Positions 9,511-17,951 of a stretch of DNA of 64,000 nt are shown piece after piece. The position numbers and the translations under genes are program-made. Origin of the DNA: Thermotogae bacterium (lineage in GTDB: Bacteria > Thermotogota > Thermotogae > Petrotogales > Petrotogaceae); contig JACKPH010000002.1 of assembly GCA_024233675.1 (NCBI GenBank), forward strand, positions 1 to 64,000. The letters run 5' to 3'. A model generated the notes under the pieces. It ran no database searches, was not told where the DNA came from, and saw only the letters and a program-made list of their open reading frames with translations. Every line of letters starts with the position of its first letter. Position 1 is the stretch's first letter.

Positions 9511-10150
9511 CTATTTCGTTTTTATATATTAAATATATTTCTCCGTAAAAATATTTTTCGGAATCTCTTGAAATTATTGCACTGTTATCACACATTGCAT
9601 ATATTTTCTGATGCTGTGATATTTCCATAATTTTTTTATTTGCAGGATTTATTTTTTTTATATCAAAATGTGGCTCAACAGAAATATCGGCAAGACCAAT
9701 CCCCTTATAAGTAATGTTTTCATAAATTCCGTAGTCTTCACTGCTGAGTGAATTTTCCGCCATATTTATTGCTCCTGCACTAATACCGATTATACATGAC
9801 CTGCTTTTTTTTATAATATCATCCAGTTTGTTATTTTTTATAAAATTATATTCATTTCTGGTTTTTCCGCCCATTATAAATATTACATCTGTATTTTTAA
9901 GACATTGCTGCATTTCTGTTTTTGTCATACGGTTATCTATAATATTTACTTTTTTGAAATTAATATCTATATAAGAAAACCATTTTATATATATTCCTGA
10001 ATATTTATCGGTACTCCCATATCCGTCAGGATCAGAGGCTATAAAAGTTATGTTCTCACTTTTTATTAAATCTTTTTTTAGATTTAGTGCCACTTCTTTG
10101 CTGAAACCTTTTTTTGAGTCAAAATCACTGAAAAAATAATATATACCCAT
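9500..10150 (-). CDS. Peptidase E-like (family S51) protein
   Basis: S51 peptidases cleave dipeptides with N-terminal Asp; related members process cyanophycin. This 216-residue protein has the MGGKTRNEY loop near 93-101 and the nucleophile elbow GISAGA with Ser124, followed by SVEPHFD near 157-163, all in family positions. It lacks a signal peptide, so it is cytosolic. Length is slightly short of E. coli PepE (229). It follows the rplT terminator on the same strand and is probably transcribed separately. Confidence 0.82.
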   Translation of the reverse strand: MGIYYFFSDFDSKKGFSKEVALNLKKDLIKSENITFIASDPDGYGSTDKYSGIYIKWFSYIDINFKKVNIIDNRMTKTEMQQCLKNTDVIFIMGGKTRNEYNFIKNNKLDDIIKKSRSCIIGISAGAINMAENSLSSEDYGIYENITYKGIGLADISVEPHFDIKKINPANKKIMEISQHQKIYAMCDNSAIISRDSEKYFYGEIYLIYKNEIVKI

Positions 10151-10164
10151 AATTTTCTCCTAAT

Positions 10165-10190
10165 AAAAAAACTCCCTTTAGGGAGTTTTT
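10165..10190 (-). terminator. Terminator of infC-rpmI-rplT operon
   Basis: On the minus strand AAAAACTCCC-TAAA-GGGAGTTTTTTT; the hairpin begins inside the rplT stop codon region and ends the operon. Confidence 0.85.
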
Positions 10191-10545
10191 AAGCTTCTAA
10201 TGCTTTTTTTGCTATATCTATATATTCTTTGAAAGAATCATAATCAGAAATTGCAAGATCTGAAAGCATTTTTCTGTTTATATTTACATTTGCTATTTTT
10301 AATCCGTGTATAAGTTCGTTATATCTCATTCCTTCTGCTCTTGCAGCTGCTGAAATTCTTGTTATCCAAAGTCTTCTGAAATCGCCTTTTTTATCTTTTC
10401 TTCCTGTATAAGCATAAACTCCGGATTTGTAAAACTGCTGTTTAGCTAATCTATATCTTCTTCCTATAGCTCCGCTGTAACCTTTGGCGGCCTTAAGAAA
10501 CATTTTTTTCTTTTTTCTTGCTGTCATTGCTCTTTTAACTCTCAT
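10189..10545 (-). CDS. rplT: 50S ribosomal protein L20
   Basis: Early-assembly 23S-binding protein; in several bacteria also the autoregulator of its own operon. The 118 residues show the typical basic start MRVKRAMTARKKKKMF, the AKGYSGAIGRRYRLAKQ stretch and the RLWITRISAAARAEGMRYN core. Full length for the family. Start ATG has a GGAGATACATAA site. Last gene of infC-rpmI-rplT, 33 bases after rpmI. Confidence 0.98.
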   Translation of the reverse strand: MRVKRAMTARKKKKMFLKAAKGYSGAIGRRYRLAKQQFYKSGVYAYTGRKDKKGDFRRLWITRISAAARAEGMRYNELIHGLKIANVNINRKMLSDLAISDYDSFKEYIDIAKKALEA

Positions 10546-10578
10546 TTATGTATCTCCTTTCAATTCATTCTGATGTAT

Positions 10579-10776
10579 TTATCTTAATCCTAAAGCTCTC
10601 ATTTCCTGTTTTTTCAGTGTTGCCGGTATTTCGCTGTATCCCTTTAATCTTCTCATTCTGCTGTTTGTTTTAAAACCTGTATTATGAGCAGTATGACTTC
10701 TTTTTCTCATTATTTTTCCTGATCCTGATATTTTAAATCTCTTTTTTAAAGCACTTTTGGTTTTCATTTTCGGCAT
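10579..10776 (-). CDS. rpmI: 50S ribosomal protein L35
   Basis: A 65-residue basic protein with the canonical start [15 protein letters not shown], the [13 protein letters not shown] segment and the C-terminal KGYSEI. Full length. AAGGAGGATTATAT precedes the ATG. Thirteen bases separate it from infC upstream, so it is cotranscribed between infC and rplT. Confidence 0.98.
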   Translation of the reverse strand: MPKMKTKSALKKRFKISGSGKIMRKRSHTAHNTGFKTNSRMRRLKGYSEIPATLKKQEMRALGLR

Positions 10777-10788
10777 ATATAATCCTCC

Positions 10789-11325
10789 TTAATTATCGCT
10801 GTTATCTGAAAGCGGTTCAAGATATATATCCATATCTCTTCCGTTCATTTTGGCTTCTCTTGTAGATCTGGCAATATCAGAAGTATCCGATATTATCCTT
10901 TCAATCAGTTCTTTACCTTTATCTTTAAACATTATGTCTCTTCCCAGAAACATTACTACGGCTCTTACTTTATGACCTGCTTCCAGAAAATCTCTTATTC
11001 TGTTTACTTTAGTATTAAAATCATGTTCATCTATTCTAAGTCTGAACTTCATTTCCTTAACAACCTGTTTTTTCTGCTTTTTCTTTGTTTCTTTTTCTTT
11101 CTTTTCTTTTTCATATTTAAACTTTCCGTAATCCATAGCTTTCGCAACAGGCGGATTTGAATTCGGAGAAACAAGAATAAGATCAACTCCTGATTCCCTT
11201 GCCATTCTTATTGCATCTTTAGTTGCTATTTCACCTAGTTTTTCTCCTTCAAGGTTTATATATAGAACTTTCGGAGATTTAATCTGTTCATTTTTAATCA
11301 ATTTGTCTTTTTCAGTTATAAACAA
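10789..11325 (-). CDS. infC: Translation initiation factor IF-3
   Basis: Binds 30S, keeps subunits apart and proofreads initiator tRNA and start codon. The 178 residues include the N-domain (VLYINLEGEKLGEIATKDAI, LILVSPNSNPPVAKAMDYGK), a basic linker KEKKEKETKKKQKK near 95-110 and the C-domain VKEMKFRLRIDEHDF. The start codon is TTG at 11325, directly preceded by an in-frame TGA, so no upstream start is possible; AAGGAAGGTGA provides the ribosome site. A non-AUG start is typical of infC, where IF-3 discriminates against its own message. First gene of infC-rpmI-rplT. Confidence 0.97.
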   Translation of the reverse strand: MFITEKDKLIKNEQIKSPKVLYINLEGEKLGEIATKDAIRMARESGVDLILVSPNSNPPVAKAMDYGKFKYEKEKKEKETKKKQKKQVVKEMKFRLRIDEHDFNTKVNRIRDFLEAGHKVRAVVMFLGRDIMFKDKGKELIERIISDTSDIARSTREAKMNGRDMDIYLEPLSDNSDN

Positions 11326-11352
11326 TCACCTTCCTTTAAGAAATAAATAAAA

Positions 11353-11375
11353 ATGGGTAGCTAATAGCCACCCAT
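11353..11375 (-). terminator. Leader terminator (attenuator) upstream of infC
   Basis: On the minus strand ATGGGTGGCT-ATT-AGCTACCCAT followed by TTTTATTTATTTC, about 28 bases before the infC start. Its position inside the leader of a ribosomal-protein operon suggests conditional rather than constitutive termination. Confidence 0.75.
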
Positions 11376-11455
11376 ATCATCATATATCTGAATAAACGAT
11401 TATTTTCTATTTTACCCCTGACGGTTTAACCCGAGGTGGAAAGACTTGGGTGACT
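11366..11455 (-). promoter_or_regulatory. Putative antiterminator / ribosomal-protein leader of infC operon
   Basis: The leader segment AGTCACCCA (11447-11455, minus strand) can pair over nine positions (one G-U) with TGGGTGGCT, the 5' arm of the terminator (11366-11374), so the two structures exclude each other. Between them lies a further hairpin candidate, ACCTCGGGTT...AACCGTCAGGGGT (about 11414-11440). In Bacillus and other bacteria this operon is controlled by L20 binding its leader; L20 as ligand here is inference. Confidence 0.5.
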
Positions 11456-11474
11456 TTCACTTTTTTATATTCGA

Positions 11475-11550
11475 TGGTGGGCCATGCAGGATTCGAACCT
11501 GCGGCCTACTGATTAAGAGTCAGCCGCTCTACCAACTGAGCTAATAGCCC
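11475..11550 (-). tRNA. tRNA-Lys (CTT anticodon)
   Basis: A 76-nt cloverleaf. Acceptor GGGCTAT pairs with ATGGCCC, the D arm has AGCTCAGTTGGTAGAGC, the anticodon loop is CTCTTAA, and the T arm has GGTTCGAATCC. The 3' ACCA is encoded. It lies 149 bases upstream of infC on the same strand, so it may share a transcript with the attenuated infC operon. Confidence 0.96.
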
Positions 11551-11617
11551 ACTAATCGAATGTAATTATACTTCTTTTATTAAATTTTGTCAACCTAATT
11601 TTTTTTCTTTTCTGTAA

Positions 11618-11821
11618 CTATTTGGAAGATGTTCCTGTATTCTTTCTGGAATCAGTAACATAATAACCGTTTCCTTTAAAAGAAATACCTATGTTTGCAT
11701 ATGCTCTTTCTGCTACCGCACCGCATTTTTCACATATTGCCTCGGATGTGTTTTCGTTTGAATTTTTCAGTTCAGTAAATTCATTACCGCAGGAAGAACA
11801 AATATATCTGTATATAGGCAT
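11618..11821 (-). CDS. FmdB-family zinc ribbon protein
   Basis: A 67-residue protein starting MPIYRYICSSCGNEF, the hallmark of the FmdB/CxxC_CXXC_SSSS zinc ribbon. Two CxxC pairs (CSSC and CEKC) form one zinc site. The C-terminal tail is Ser/Gly-rich and probably disordered. The family is thought to be regulatory or nucleic-acid binding, but the function is not established. AGGAGG precedes the ATG. Confidence 0.88.
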   Translation of the reverse strand: MPIYRYICSSCGNEFTELKNSNENTSEAICEKCGAVAERAYANIGISFKGNGYYVTDSRKNTGTSSK

Positions 11822-11896
11822 ATTTTGACCTCCTTTTTATATTTTCTGCAAGACTATTTTATCACTGTTTTTTTTATGTAAGGTTAAAATATTTTT

Positions 11897-12529
11897 TCAT
11901 TTATCTACAGAACCTTTTGCTATATACCACATATATAAATCCATTTTTCCCGGTATTTCGCCTATTTTGTCAGATATTTCAAATATTATATTTTCATAAA
12001 AAGTATATTTTTTTTCATTCCATCCGTTTTTAGGAAGTTCACTTATATATCCGGATTTCATAAGAAGCCTTAATATATGTTTATCAAGAATTGCAAGTCT
12101 TTCGTGTCCGGTATTTCTTAAAAAATGGCTTGCCTCTTTCCATCCGATACCTTTGATGTTTTTCACAATATAGTTTCTTGATTCAAAGGTATTACCCTGA
12201 ACCAGCTGATAGAGCTCTTTCATTACCCATCTGTTTTCAACTATAAATTTTGAACGCATATTAGGAAATCTGTGACCTACTTCTTTTAATTTAAGAAGCA
12301 TATCATCATAGTCCAGTCCGGCAAAATTTTCTTTACCTATGTATTTCTGAGCCTTTATTCCGCCTTTTGCTGTCCAGTTAGCTGTCATCATACAAAATGA
12401 TAGTTCAGAATAAAGTTCTTTTTCATCTTTTGATTTACCGAGTTTCTTAAATTCCGAATATCTTTTTTCAACTTCCGGCTCTATTATTTCTTTTACTTTT
12501 TTTATTTCATCAATTATATTTATTTCCAA
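11897..12529 (-). CDS. ogg: N-glycosylase/DNA lyase, Ogg2-type 8-oxoguanine DNA glycosylase
   Basis: Excises 8-oxoguanine and nicks the abasic site. The 210-residue protein matches the archaeal/Thermotoga Ogg2 family: a helix-hairpin-helix KGIGWKEASHFLRNTG with catalytic Lys131 and the catalytic Asp149 in ILDKHILR. Start is TTG with CGGAG upstream, 15 bases past the stop of the membrane-protein gene, so the two are cotranscribed. Length is typical (about 207). Confidence 0.92.
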   Translation of the reverse strand: MEINIIDEIKKVKEIIEPEVEKRYSEFKKLGKSKDEKELYSELSFCMMTANWTAKGGIKAQKYIGKENFAGLDYDDMLLKLKEVGHRFPNMRSKFIVENRWVMKELYQLVQGNTFESRNYIVKNIKGIGWKEASHFLRNTGHERLAILDKHILRLLMKSGYISELPKNGWNEKKYTFYENIIFEISDKIGEIPGKMDLYMWYIAKGSVDK

Positions 12530-12544
12530 TTTTGATTTCTCCGA

Positions 12545-13240
12545 TCAGTTTTTCTTTTTTCTGAACATTAAAGCAAAACCTATTACCATATAAACAAGGA
12601 AAGCGCCTACAAGTCCGTATGTTTCAAAATTACTGAGATTTGAAGGATCATTTATAAGCATGTTTCCTGAAATATCAGCTCCGGAAAATTTTTCCACAAT
12701 AAAAAATGTATAAAATGCAAGAAGTATTGAACCGAAAAATATTGAAAGTGTTGCTATAATTTTTTCAAAATCTTTATTAACGATTAAAGCAATTATTATT
12801 CCTAATACAACAGCAGCAATCCAGGGTATGTATGCAACATCGAAATTAAGATTTTTAAACCATTCGGTATTAACAGAAATTGCAAGATTACCGAGAGAAT
12901 ATCCCAAAAGGCCTCCTGCTGCAAAACCTATTACGGCTGCCGCAATTTTCATAAGATTGTAGAAAATTACTCCTACAATAAGACTTACCGCAAGATATAT
13001 AAAAACAGAAAACTTTGAGTACTGATCAAGAAAACTGTTTATTTGTGATACTTTAAGGAGATACGGTATAAGGACTGCATATGATATATACATTCCCAAA
13101 AGAAAAACAGTTACCTTAGAAGATAATTTTGAAAAGAAAACAAAAAATAAAGAAAGTAACAGTAAAACTATCCATGAATTTGTAAGAACATCATAATAAT
13201 TACTCAAAATACCGGTAAAATTTGTTAAAGCTGTATCCAT
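12545..13240 (-). CDS. Multi-spanning membrane protein (DUF4203/TMEM198-like)
   Basis: A 231-residue inner-membrane protein with seven to eight hydrophobic helices and Gly-rich helices such as AAAVIGFAAGGLLGYSLG, reminiscent of DUF4203. It ends in a basic FRKKKN tail. No catalytic motif is seen. The start is the ATG at 13240; an upstream in-frame TTG is part of the GGAGGGGG ribosome site. It lies between the MFS gene and ogg with short gaps, suggesting one transcript yfcE-MFS-this gene-ogg. Confidence 0.65.
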   Translation of the reverse strand: MDTALTNFTGILSNYYDVLTNSWIVLLLLSLFFVFFSKLSSKVTVFLLGMYISYAVLIPYLLKVSQINSFLDQYSKFSVFIYLAVSLIVGVIFYNLMKIAAAVIGFAAGGLLGYSLGNLAISVNTEWFKNLNFDVAYIPWIAAVVLGIIIALIVNKDFEKIIATLSIFFGSILLAFYTFFIVEKFSGADISGNMLINDPSNLSNFETYGLVGAFLVYMVIGFALMFRKKKN

Positions 13241-13262
13241 TTTATCCCCCTCCAATATTAAA

Positions 13263-14363
13263 TTAATTTTCTTTTGATACCTTAAGGAATCCTCCGGATA
13301 ATATCAGAAAAACGCCGAGTAAAAGAGCGGAAATATTAAACGGCAGACCTGACCCTATATAAGGACCGAAAAAGTTTCCGCTTAGTCTTAATGAAGAAAA
13401 AACTGTCATACCGGTCTCTTCAAAACCTTTAGAAAGCATCGAAGCGTATTCGCTTGACATAGTAAGGGAAAAACCGAGAAAAAGTGCCGACATCATTATA
13501 AAAATTACAAAAAGCACTGCGTTTTCAGAAACAGTAAATGCTCCAAGAAATCCCAAAGATGCCAGAATAGGCAAATATATCCTTATACCTTTTATTTTAT
13601 GTTTAAACGAATTACCTGTCATTGAAATAACAGAAAAAACTGCAACTATTATTTTTCCTAAAATCGGACTGTTAAAATTTTTCTCAATTATTCCTGGTAT
13701 CATTATCTGAGCACTCACTATTGAGGTTAAAACAGTTATACCGAATAATGCCGCAAGAAAAATCTTAGGCGAAAAGTTTTTTTCCTGTTTTATTATTTCC
13801 TGATCATTTGTTTTTATATCCTGAACTTTACCGAGTGCTATTATAAAATAAACCAGCACAACAACAAAAAGAAACATAAAAGTTAATTTCTGATTATATA
13901 TAAAACCTATACCAATTATGAGCGGTCCCAAAATAGCTCCGAGACTTCCTGATATTTCAACGAATCCGTAATATTTAGTTCTTGTTATATTGTCAAGAGG
14001 ATATTTAGATACTCCGGTAAGTGCTATTCCGTAAAGCATTGAATCAAAAACACCTAAAACACCCCTGAAAGTTATTCCCAAAAGAGGGTTTTTATAAAAA
14101 AATATTATAAACAGAAGTGAAGTAAGCCACCCCAAAAGTATTACGGTAAGTGTTTTTTTTTCTCCTATTTTTTTCATAACAGGTCCCCAGAAAGATCCGG
14201 CTATCATTGCCACCAAAGGGGTTATCGCTATAAATGTCTGAGCGTAAAAAGCATTATTGTATATTGAATTAATCTGCGGAAAACTTGATCCGACTCCTAC
14301 CTGAAAGAATACACTTAAAAAAGGTAAAAATAGCAGAAGATTTAAAGATGTTTTTTTATTCAT
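13263..14363 (-). CDS. Major facilitator superfamily transporter
   Basis: A 366-residue protein with about 11-12 membrane helices, slightly short for the superfamily (usually 400). The loop between helices 2 and 3 reads GPVMKKIGEKKT, the MFS motif-A position, and there is a charged central loop near 185-200. Family members are usually drug or metabolite antiporters; the substrate cannot be read. Its ATG overlaps the stop of the YfcE-like gene by four bases. Confidence 0.85.
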   Translation of the reverse strand: MNKKTSLNLLLFLPFLSVFFQVGVGSSFPQINSIYNNAFYAQTFIAITPLVAMIAGSFWGPVMKKIGEKKTLTVILLGWLTSLLFIIFFYKNPLLGITFRGVLGVFDSMLYGIALTGVSKYPLDNITRTKYYGFVEISGSLGAILGPLIIGIGFIYNQKLTFMFLFVVVLVYFIIALGKVQDIKTNDQEIIKQEKNFSPKIFLAALFGITVLTSIVSAQIMIPGIIEKNFNSPILGKIIVAVFSVISMTGNSFKHKIKGIRIYLPILASLGFLGAFTVSENAVLFVIFIMMSALFLGFSLTMSSEYASMLSKGFEETGMTVFSSLRLSGNFFGPYIGSGLPFNISALLLGVFLILSGGFLKVSKEN

Positions 14364-14923
14364 TTTATCAGCTCTGTTTTTTTATAAATTTCATTTTTTT
14401 CTATGTCATACAAATTAAGAATGAGTTTATTTTTTTCTGTTATTATTATACCACAGGAATTAGGTGTTCCGCTTTTCGGAAGAGCTACAGAACCGGGATT
14501 AAAAAGAACGGTATTTTCATAATTTTCTATACCGCTTATATGTGTATGTCCGTAAAGTATAATATCAGATTTATTTTTATGAGCCATTTTAAGCGAATCT
14601 TTTATATCAGGATCCCATCCGTGAGTAATAAAAAGTTTAAAGTCCCCGTATGTTTCAACAGAATAATATACAGGTTCGGAAAATCCCATAAGAAAGTTAT
14701 CGACAGGAGCATCACAGTTACCGCAAACAAATGATTTATTTTCTGTATTTTTTATTATATCTGAAGTTTTAAGCGGATTGTAGCCTTCCGGAATAATATT
14801 TCTCGGGCCATGATATAGAAAATCTCCAAGAAATATATATCTGTCCGCATCTTTTATCTGTTTTAAAGCTTTTGAAAGCCAGTATTCAGAACCGTGTATA
14901 TCACTAATAACAACTATTTTCAT
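14360..14923 (-). CDS. YfcE/MJ0936-type metallophosphoesterase
   Basis: A 187-residue cytosolic phosphodiesterase with every calcineurin-like metal motif in order: SDIHG near 7-11, GDFLYHG, GNCD, HGWD and GHTH, then NPGSVALPK. E. coli YfcE and MJ0936 hydrolyse model phosphodiesters; the natural substrate is unknown. The chosen ATG at 14923 has GGAGGTAATT upstream; an in-frame TTG five codons earlier overlaps that site. Translationally coupled to the MFS gene. Confidence 0.9.
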   Translation of the reverse strand: MKIVVISDIHGSEYWLSKALKQIKDADRYIFLGDFLYHGPRNIIPEGYNPLKTSDIIKNTENKSFVCGNCDAPVDNFLMGFSEPVYYSVETYGDFKLFITHGWDPDIKDSLKMAHKNKSDIILYGHTHISGIENYENTVLFNPGSVALPKSGTPNSCGIIITEKNKLILNLYDIEKNEIYKKTELIK

Positions 14924-15046
14924 AATTACCTCCAATGCAGATATTTAGCCTTTTAATATATCACACATTATTTACAATAATATCACACAATAATGAAATA
15001 ATTTATATTATGATTATAAAATGATATAATCTGATGGGGTGATATT

Positions 15047-15514
15047 ATGTCAGGTATAAAAATTTCAATTGATGAAAATTTTATAAATAATTTTATAACT
15101 AAAATTATAAAAGATTCCGATACAAAAAAAGTAAAAGATCTTCACTTATCAATAGAAAACGATATAATAACTTTAAACGGTTGCTTTATTATTTTCGGAA
15201 AAGAAAAAAATATAAGTTCCTCACTTGAACTTGTTTATTTTAATAAAAATTTTTATGTTAATCCCGTAAAATTAAAAATTAATACTTATCCCGGAGTTTC
15301 GAAAATAATAGACGGTATAAGTGATATATTAAAAGAAATTACCGAAGGAATTTCTTTTGAAGCTAATATTATCACACTTGAATTTTCTAAAATGAATTTT
15401 GATGCCCAGATAAAAAATATTTTAAATTCTTTTACAATTGATAACCTTGTTATGAATGAAAATAAATTTTTTCTTACGCTCGGTATAAAAAGTGAAGGTG
15501 AGATAAATGTCTGA
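15047..15514 (+). CDS. Uncharacterised 155-residue protein, paired with next gene
   Basis: Not recognised. A short amphipathic N-terminal helix (DENFINNFITKIIKDS) is followed by many short beta strands: LHLSIENDIITLNGCFIIFG, SLELVYF, LKINTYP. This layout resembles lipid-binding or DUF2993-like sheets, but similarity is only by eye. No signal peptide. Start ATG follows GGGGTGATATT. It overlaps the next, similarly built gene by eight bases and sits in an operon with gatC and yraN. Confidence 0.6.
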   Translation: MSGIKISIDENFINNFITKIIKDSDTKKVKDLHLSIENDIITLNGCFIIFGKEKNISSSLELVYFNKNFYVNPVKLKINTYPGVSKIIDGISDILKEITEGISFEANIITLEFSKMNFDAQIKNILNSFTIDNLVMNENKFFLTLGIKSEGEINV

Positions 15515-15893
15515 TATGATTATGGAAATAAACGATGATGATTTTAAAAAACTTCTGACTAAACTTGTAAAAAACAACAGTTCTAATTTCATATCATTCC
15601 TTTTTAACTCTTCAACAAAAATTATTTTTGAAAATGATTCAATAAGTGTAAAATTTCTTATGTTTAAATATTTTGTTAAACTCATACAGACTCCTTATTA
15701 TATAAGCGGTACATATAAGTTTCAGCACAACATTCCGCTTTCAAGATTTAATCTTGAAAAAATTCCGGAAAACATTAAAATATATGAAAATGAACTTTAT
15801 GTATTTATTCCGGAAAATATAATTACAAAAAATATAATAATAAAAAATATAAAAATAGAAAATAATCTTATAAAATTAAATCTGATTTCTTAG
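15507..15893 (+). CDS. Uncharacterised 128-residue protein, paralogue-like partner
   Basis: Not recognised. Like its upstream neighbour it has an N-terminal acidic helix (INDDDFKKLLTKLVKNN) and then beta strands, ending in a run of short alternating Ile/Asn/Lys strands (ENIITKNIIIKNIKIENNLI). The shared layout suggests the two are diverged copies that may work together. Overlap of the two reading frames by eight bases implies translational coupling. gatC follows 12 bases later. Confidence 0.58.
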   Translation: MSDMIMEINDDDFKKLLTKLVKNNSSNFISFLFNSSTKIIFENDSISVKFLMFKYFVKLIQTPYYISGTYKFQHNIPLSRFNLEKIPENIKIYENELYVFIPENIITKNIIIKNIKIENNLIKLNLIS

Positions 15894-15905
15894 GAGGTTT
15901 TTAAA

Positions 15906-16202
15906 TTGGTAAAGGTTGATGATGCACTTATAAAAAAACTTGAAAATCTTTCAAACATTGAACTTAATGATGAAGAAAAAAAAATTATAAGGAAAGATCT
16001 TGAAGATATTTTAAACTATATGCAGGAATTAGACGAAATAAAAACAGATGAATCTGCAGAAATGTTTTCTCCTGTATTCGAGGATCTAAGATCCGTACTT
16101 CATAACGACACCCCTGATTTTTTCAGCAATGTTGAAAAAATCATAAATAATTTTCCTGAAAAAAATGAAAGACTATTAAAAATACCGGGAATACAAAATT
16201 GA
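15906..16202 (+). CDS. gatC: Asp/Glu-tRNA amidotransferase subunit C
   Basis: GatC stabilises the GatCAB complex that converts Glu-tRNA-Gln and Asp-tRNA-Asn to the amidated forms. The 98-residue protein has the helical LIKKLENLSNIELNDEEKK start and the loop with LRSVLHNDTP typical of the C subunit. Start TTG with GGAGGTTTTTAAA upstream. gatA and gatB are not adjacent, as in several Thermotogota. It overlaps yraN by four bases. Confidence 0.88.
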   Translation: MVKVDDALIKKLENLSNIELNDEEKKIIRKDLEDILNYMQELDEIKTDESAEMFSPVFEDLRSVLHNDTPDFFSNVEKIINNFPEKNERLLKIPGIQN

Positions 16203-16537
16203 ATTCACTGGGCAAAAAATTCGAAGATATTGCCTGTAATTACCTGAAATCAAAAAAATATAAAATTTTAACACGTAATTTTTCGGTAAAAAATGCAGAA
16301 ATAGATATTATTGCATTGAAAAATAATGTACTTGTTTTTGTTGAAGTAAAAGGATCTGATAAATCATATACAAAACCTTATGAAAAAGCTACTTCTGAAA
16401 AGATGAGGAAAGTATCTTACTGTGGGGATTATTACATTAAAACACATACTGATATTGAATTTGAAGAAGTAAGACTTGATGTTATAAGTATTACAAACGG
16501 AAAAGATATTGAACATTACGAAGGTATAAGACTATAA
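16199..16537 (+). CDS. YraN/UPF0102 family nuclease-fold protein
   Basis: A 112-residue restriction-endonuclease-like fold: LGKKFEDIACNYLKSKKYKIL, then the catalytic-type set Asp36 (in AEIDII) and Glu49-x-Lys51 (in VFVEVK). Family function is unproven, suspected Holliday-junction or competence related. Starts at TTG overlapping the gatC stop (TTGA), so coupled. It converges on tRNA-Arg four bases downstream. Confidence 0.88.
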   Translation: MNSLGKKFEDIACNYLKSKKYKILTRNFSVKNAEIDIIALKNNVLVFVEVKGSDKSYTKPYEKATSEKMRKVSYCGDYYIKTHTDIEFEEVRLDVISITNGKDIEHYEGIRL

Positions 16538-16540
16538 AAA

Positions 16541-16617
16541 TGGTGTCCCCAAGAGGAATCGAACCTCTATTTGCGGATTAGGAATCCACCGTTCTATCCG
16601 TTGAACTATGAGGACAC
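16541..16617 (-). tRNA. tRNA-Arg (CCT anticodon)
   Basis: A 77-nt cloverleaf. Acceptor GTGTCCT pairs with GGGGACAC, the anticodon loop is TTCCTAA within GGATTCCTAATCC, and the T arm has AGGTTCGATTCCT. 3' ACCA is encoded. Reads AGG codons, useful in an AGA/AGG-dominated low-GC genome. Confidence 0.95.
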
Positions 16618-16751
16618 ATCAAGGATGATTATATCAAAAAAGTTATTTGATGTCAATGTTTGGCTTTTTCTGTATAATTTTTAAATATAGTATATTTTTC
16701 ACTTTATAATAAATATTAACTATAAAATTTTTATTTTGACGGTGTAGAAAA

Positions 16752-17951
16752 TTGAATTACGATACTTGTATAATAGGTGCCGGTGCTTCCGGTATTGTAG
16801 CCGGAATTGAATCATTAAAAAATAAATACAGAACAGTTATAATAGAAAAAATGGATTCTCCAGGAAAAAAAATACTTGCAACAGGTAACGGCAAGTGTAA
16901 TTTTTCCAATAAAAATATGAATCCTAATTTTTTTCATACCGAAAACAAAGATTATGCATTTGTTGAAAATTTTCTTAAAACGTATGATTTCGGTTTTATA
17001 AAAAATTATTTTGAAAATTTAGGCATACTTACCAAAACAGATTCCGCAGGAAGAGCCTATCCTTTTTCCGAACAGTCAAAAACCGTAGTTGAAAATCTTG
17101 TGAATAATTATACGGAAAGAGGCGGAATTTTCTCGTTTTCAGAAAAGGTTATTTCTGTAGAAAAAAACAAAGATTTTTTTATTATAAAAACTGAAAAAAA
17201 TATATACAAATCTACTAAACTTATAATATCCACCGGAGGAATGTCTTATCCGAAGCTTGGTTCCGATGGAAGCATGACAGATATTATAAGAAATTTGGGT
17301 CATAAAGTAAATTTTTTCAGGCCAGCACTTGTACCTCTTGAATCAAAAGAAAGATACTTTAAAAATTTAAAAGGTATACGAATAAAAGGCAATGTAAAAC
17401 TCTTACATAATAATAAAATTTTCAGGGAAGAATACGGGGAAATCCAGTTCACAGAATACGGACTTTCAGGAATAGTTATATTTAATATGAGCAGATATTT
17501 TAACTATATGAAAAATCTTAAAATATCCATTGATTTATTTCCGGAATATTCTGAGAATTTTATAAAAAATTTTATAGAAAAAAATATCTTATATGAAAAA
17601 AACTTAAAATATGTTTTAAACGGTATAACAAATGATAAAATATCCGATTTAATTATAAATATATACAAAATCCGGGATTCTGAAAAAATTTCCGGAAAAC
17701 TAAAAAACATGGAATTTGATAATCTTAATCCGAAAGATTTTTCATCTTCTCAGGTTTCATGCGGAGGTATACCTCTTTGCGAAATATCAGAAACAATGGA
17801 ATCAAAAATAATAAAAAATCTTTATTTTACAGGTGAAATTTTAGATACCGACGGCGACTGCGGTGGGTATAATCTTCACTGGGCCTGGTGTTCCGGTTAT
17901 GCTGCCGGAAAAGATAAACGGAGTGATTATAATGTTAGTAAGAATAAATAA
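16752..17951 (+). CDS. HI0933/YhiN (BaiN-like) flavoprotein
   Basis: A 399-residue FAD-binding oxidoreductase. The dinucleotide motif GAGASG is at 9-14, KILATGNGKCNFSN near 39-52 is a family signature, and the C-terminus has TGEILDTDGDCGGYNLHWAWCSG for the FAD ribityl site. Some members reduce bile-acid intermediates, but most have no known substrate. Starts at TTG with only a weak GGTG site. The last 20 bases overlap the next flavoprotein gene. Confidence 0.9.
   Translation: MNYDTCIIGAGASGIVAGIESLKNKYRTVIIEKMDSPGKKILATGNGKCNFSNKNMNPNFFHTENKDYAFVENFLKTYDFGFIKNYFENLGILTKTDSAGRAYPFSEQSKTVVENLVNNYTERGGIFSFSEKVISVEKNKDFFIIKTEKNIYKSTKLIISTGGMSYPKLGSDGSMTDIIRNLGHKVNFFRPALVPLESKERYFKNLKGIRIKGNVKLLHNNKIFREEYGEIQFTEYGLSGIVIFNMSRYFNYMKNLKISIDLFPEYSENFIKNFIEKNILYEKNLKYVLNGITNDKISDLIINIYKIRDSEKISGKLKNMEFDNLNPKDFSSSQVSCGGIPLCEISETMESKIIKNLYFTGEILDTDGDCGGYNLHWAWCSGYAAGKDKRSDYNVSKNK

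Noticed and set aside
12545..13255. Longer start (TTG 13255) of the membrane protein
   Set aside because: That TTG is part of the GGAGGGGG ribosome site. The same reasoning moved starts at 14935, 34966, 57182, 62011 and 7481.
15422..15685. 87-codon minus-strand frame
   Set aside because: It is a shadow of the overlapping plus-strand gene pair, with no ribosome site and AT-driven composition.
17863..17931. Upstream extension of the COG2509 flavoprotein
   Set aside because: It lies inside the preceding gene and lacks a ribosome site; the ATG at 17932 has CGGAGTG.
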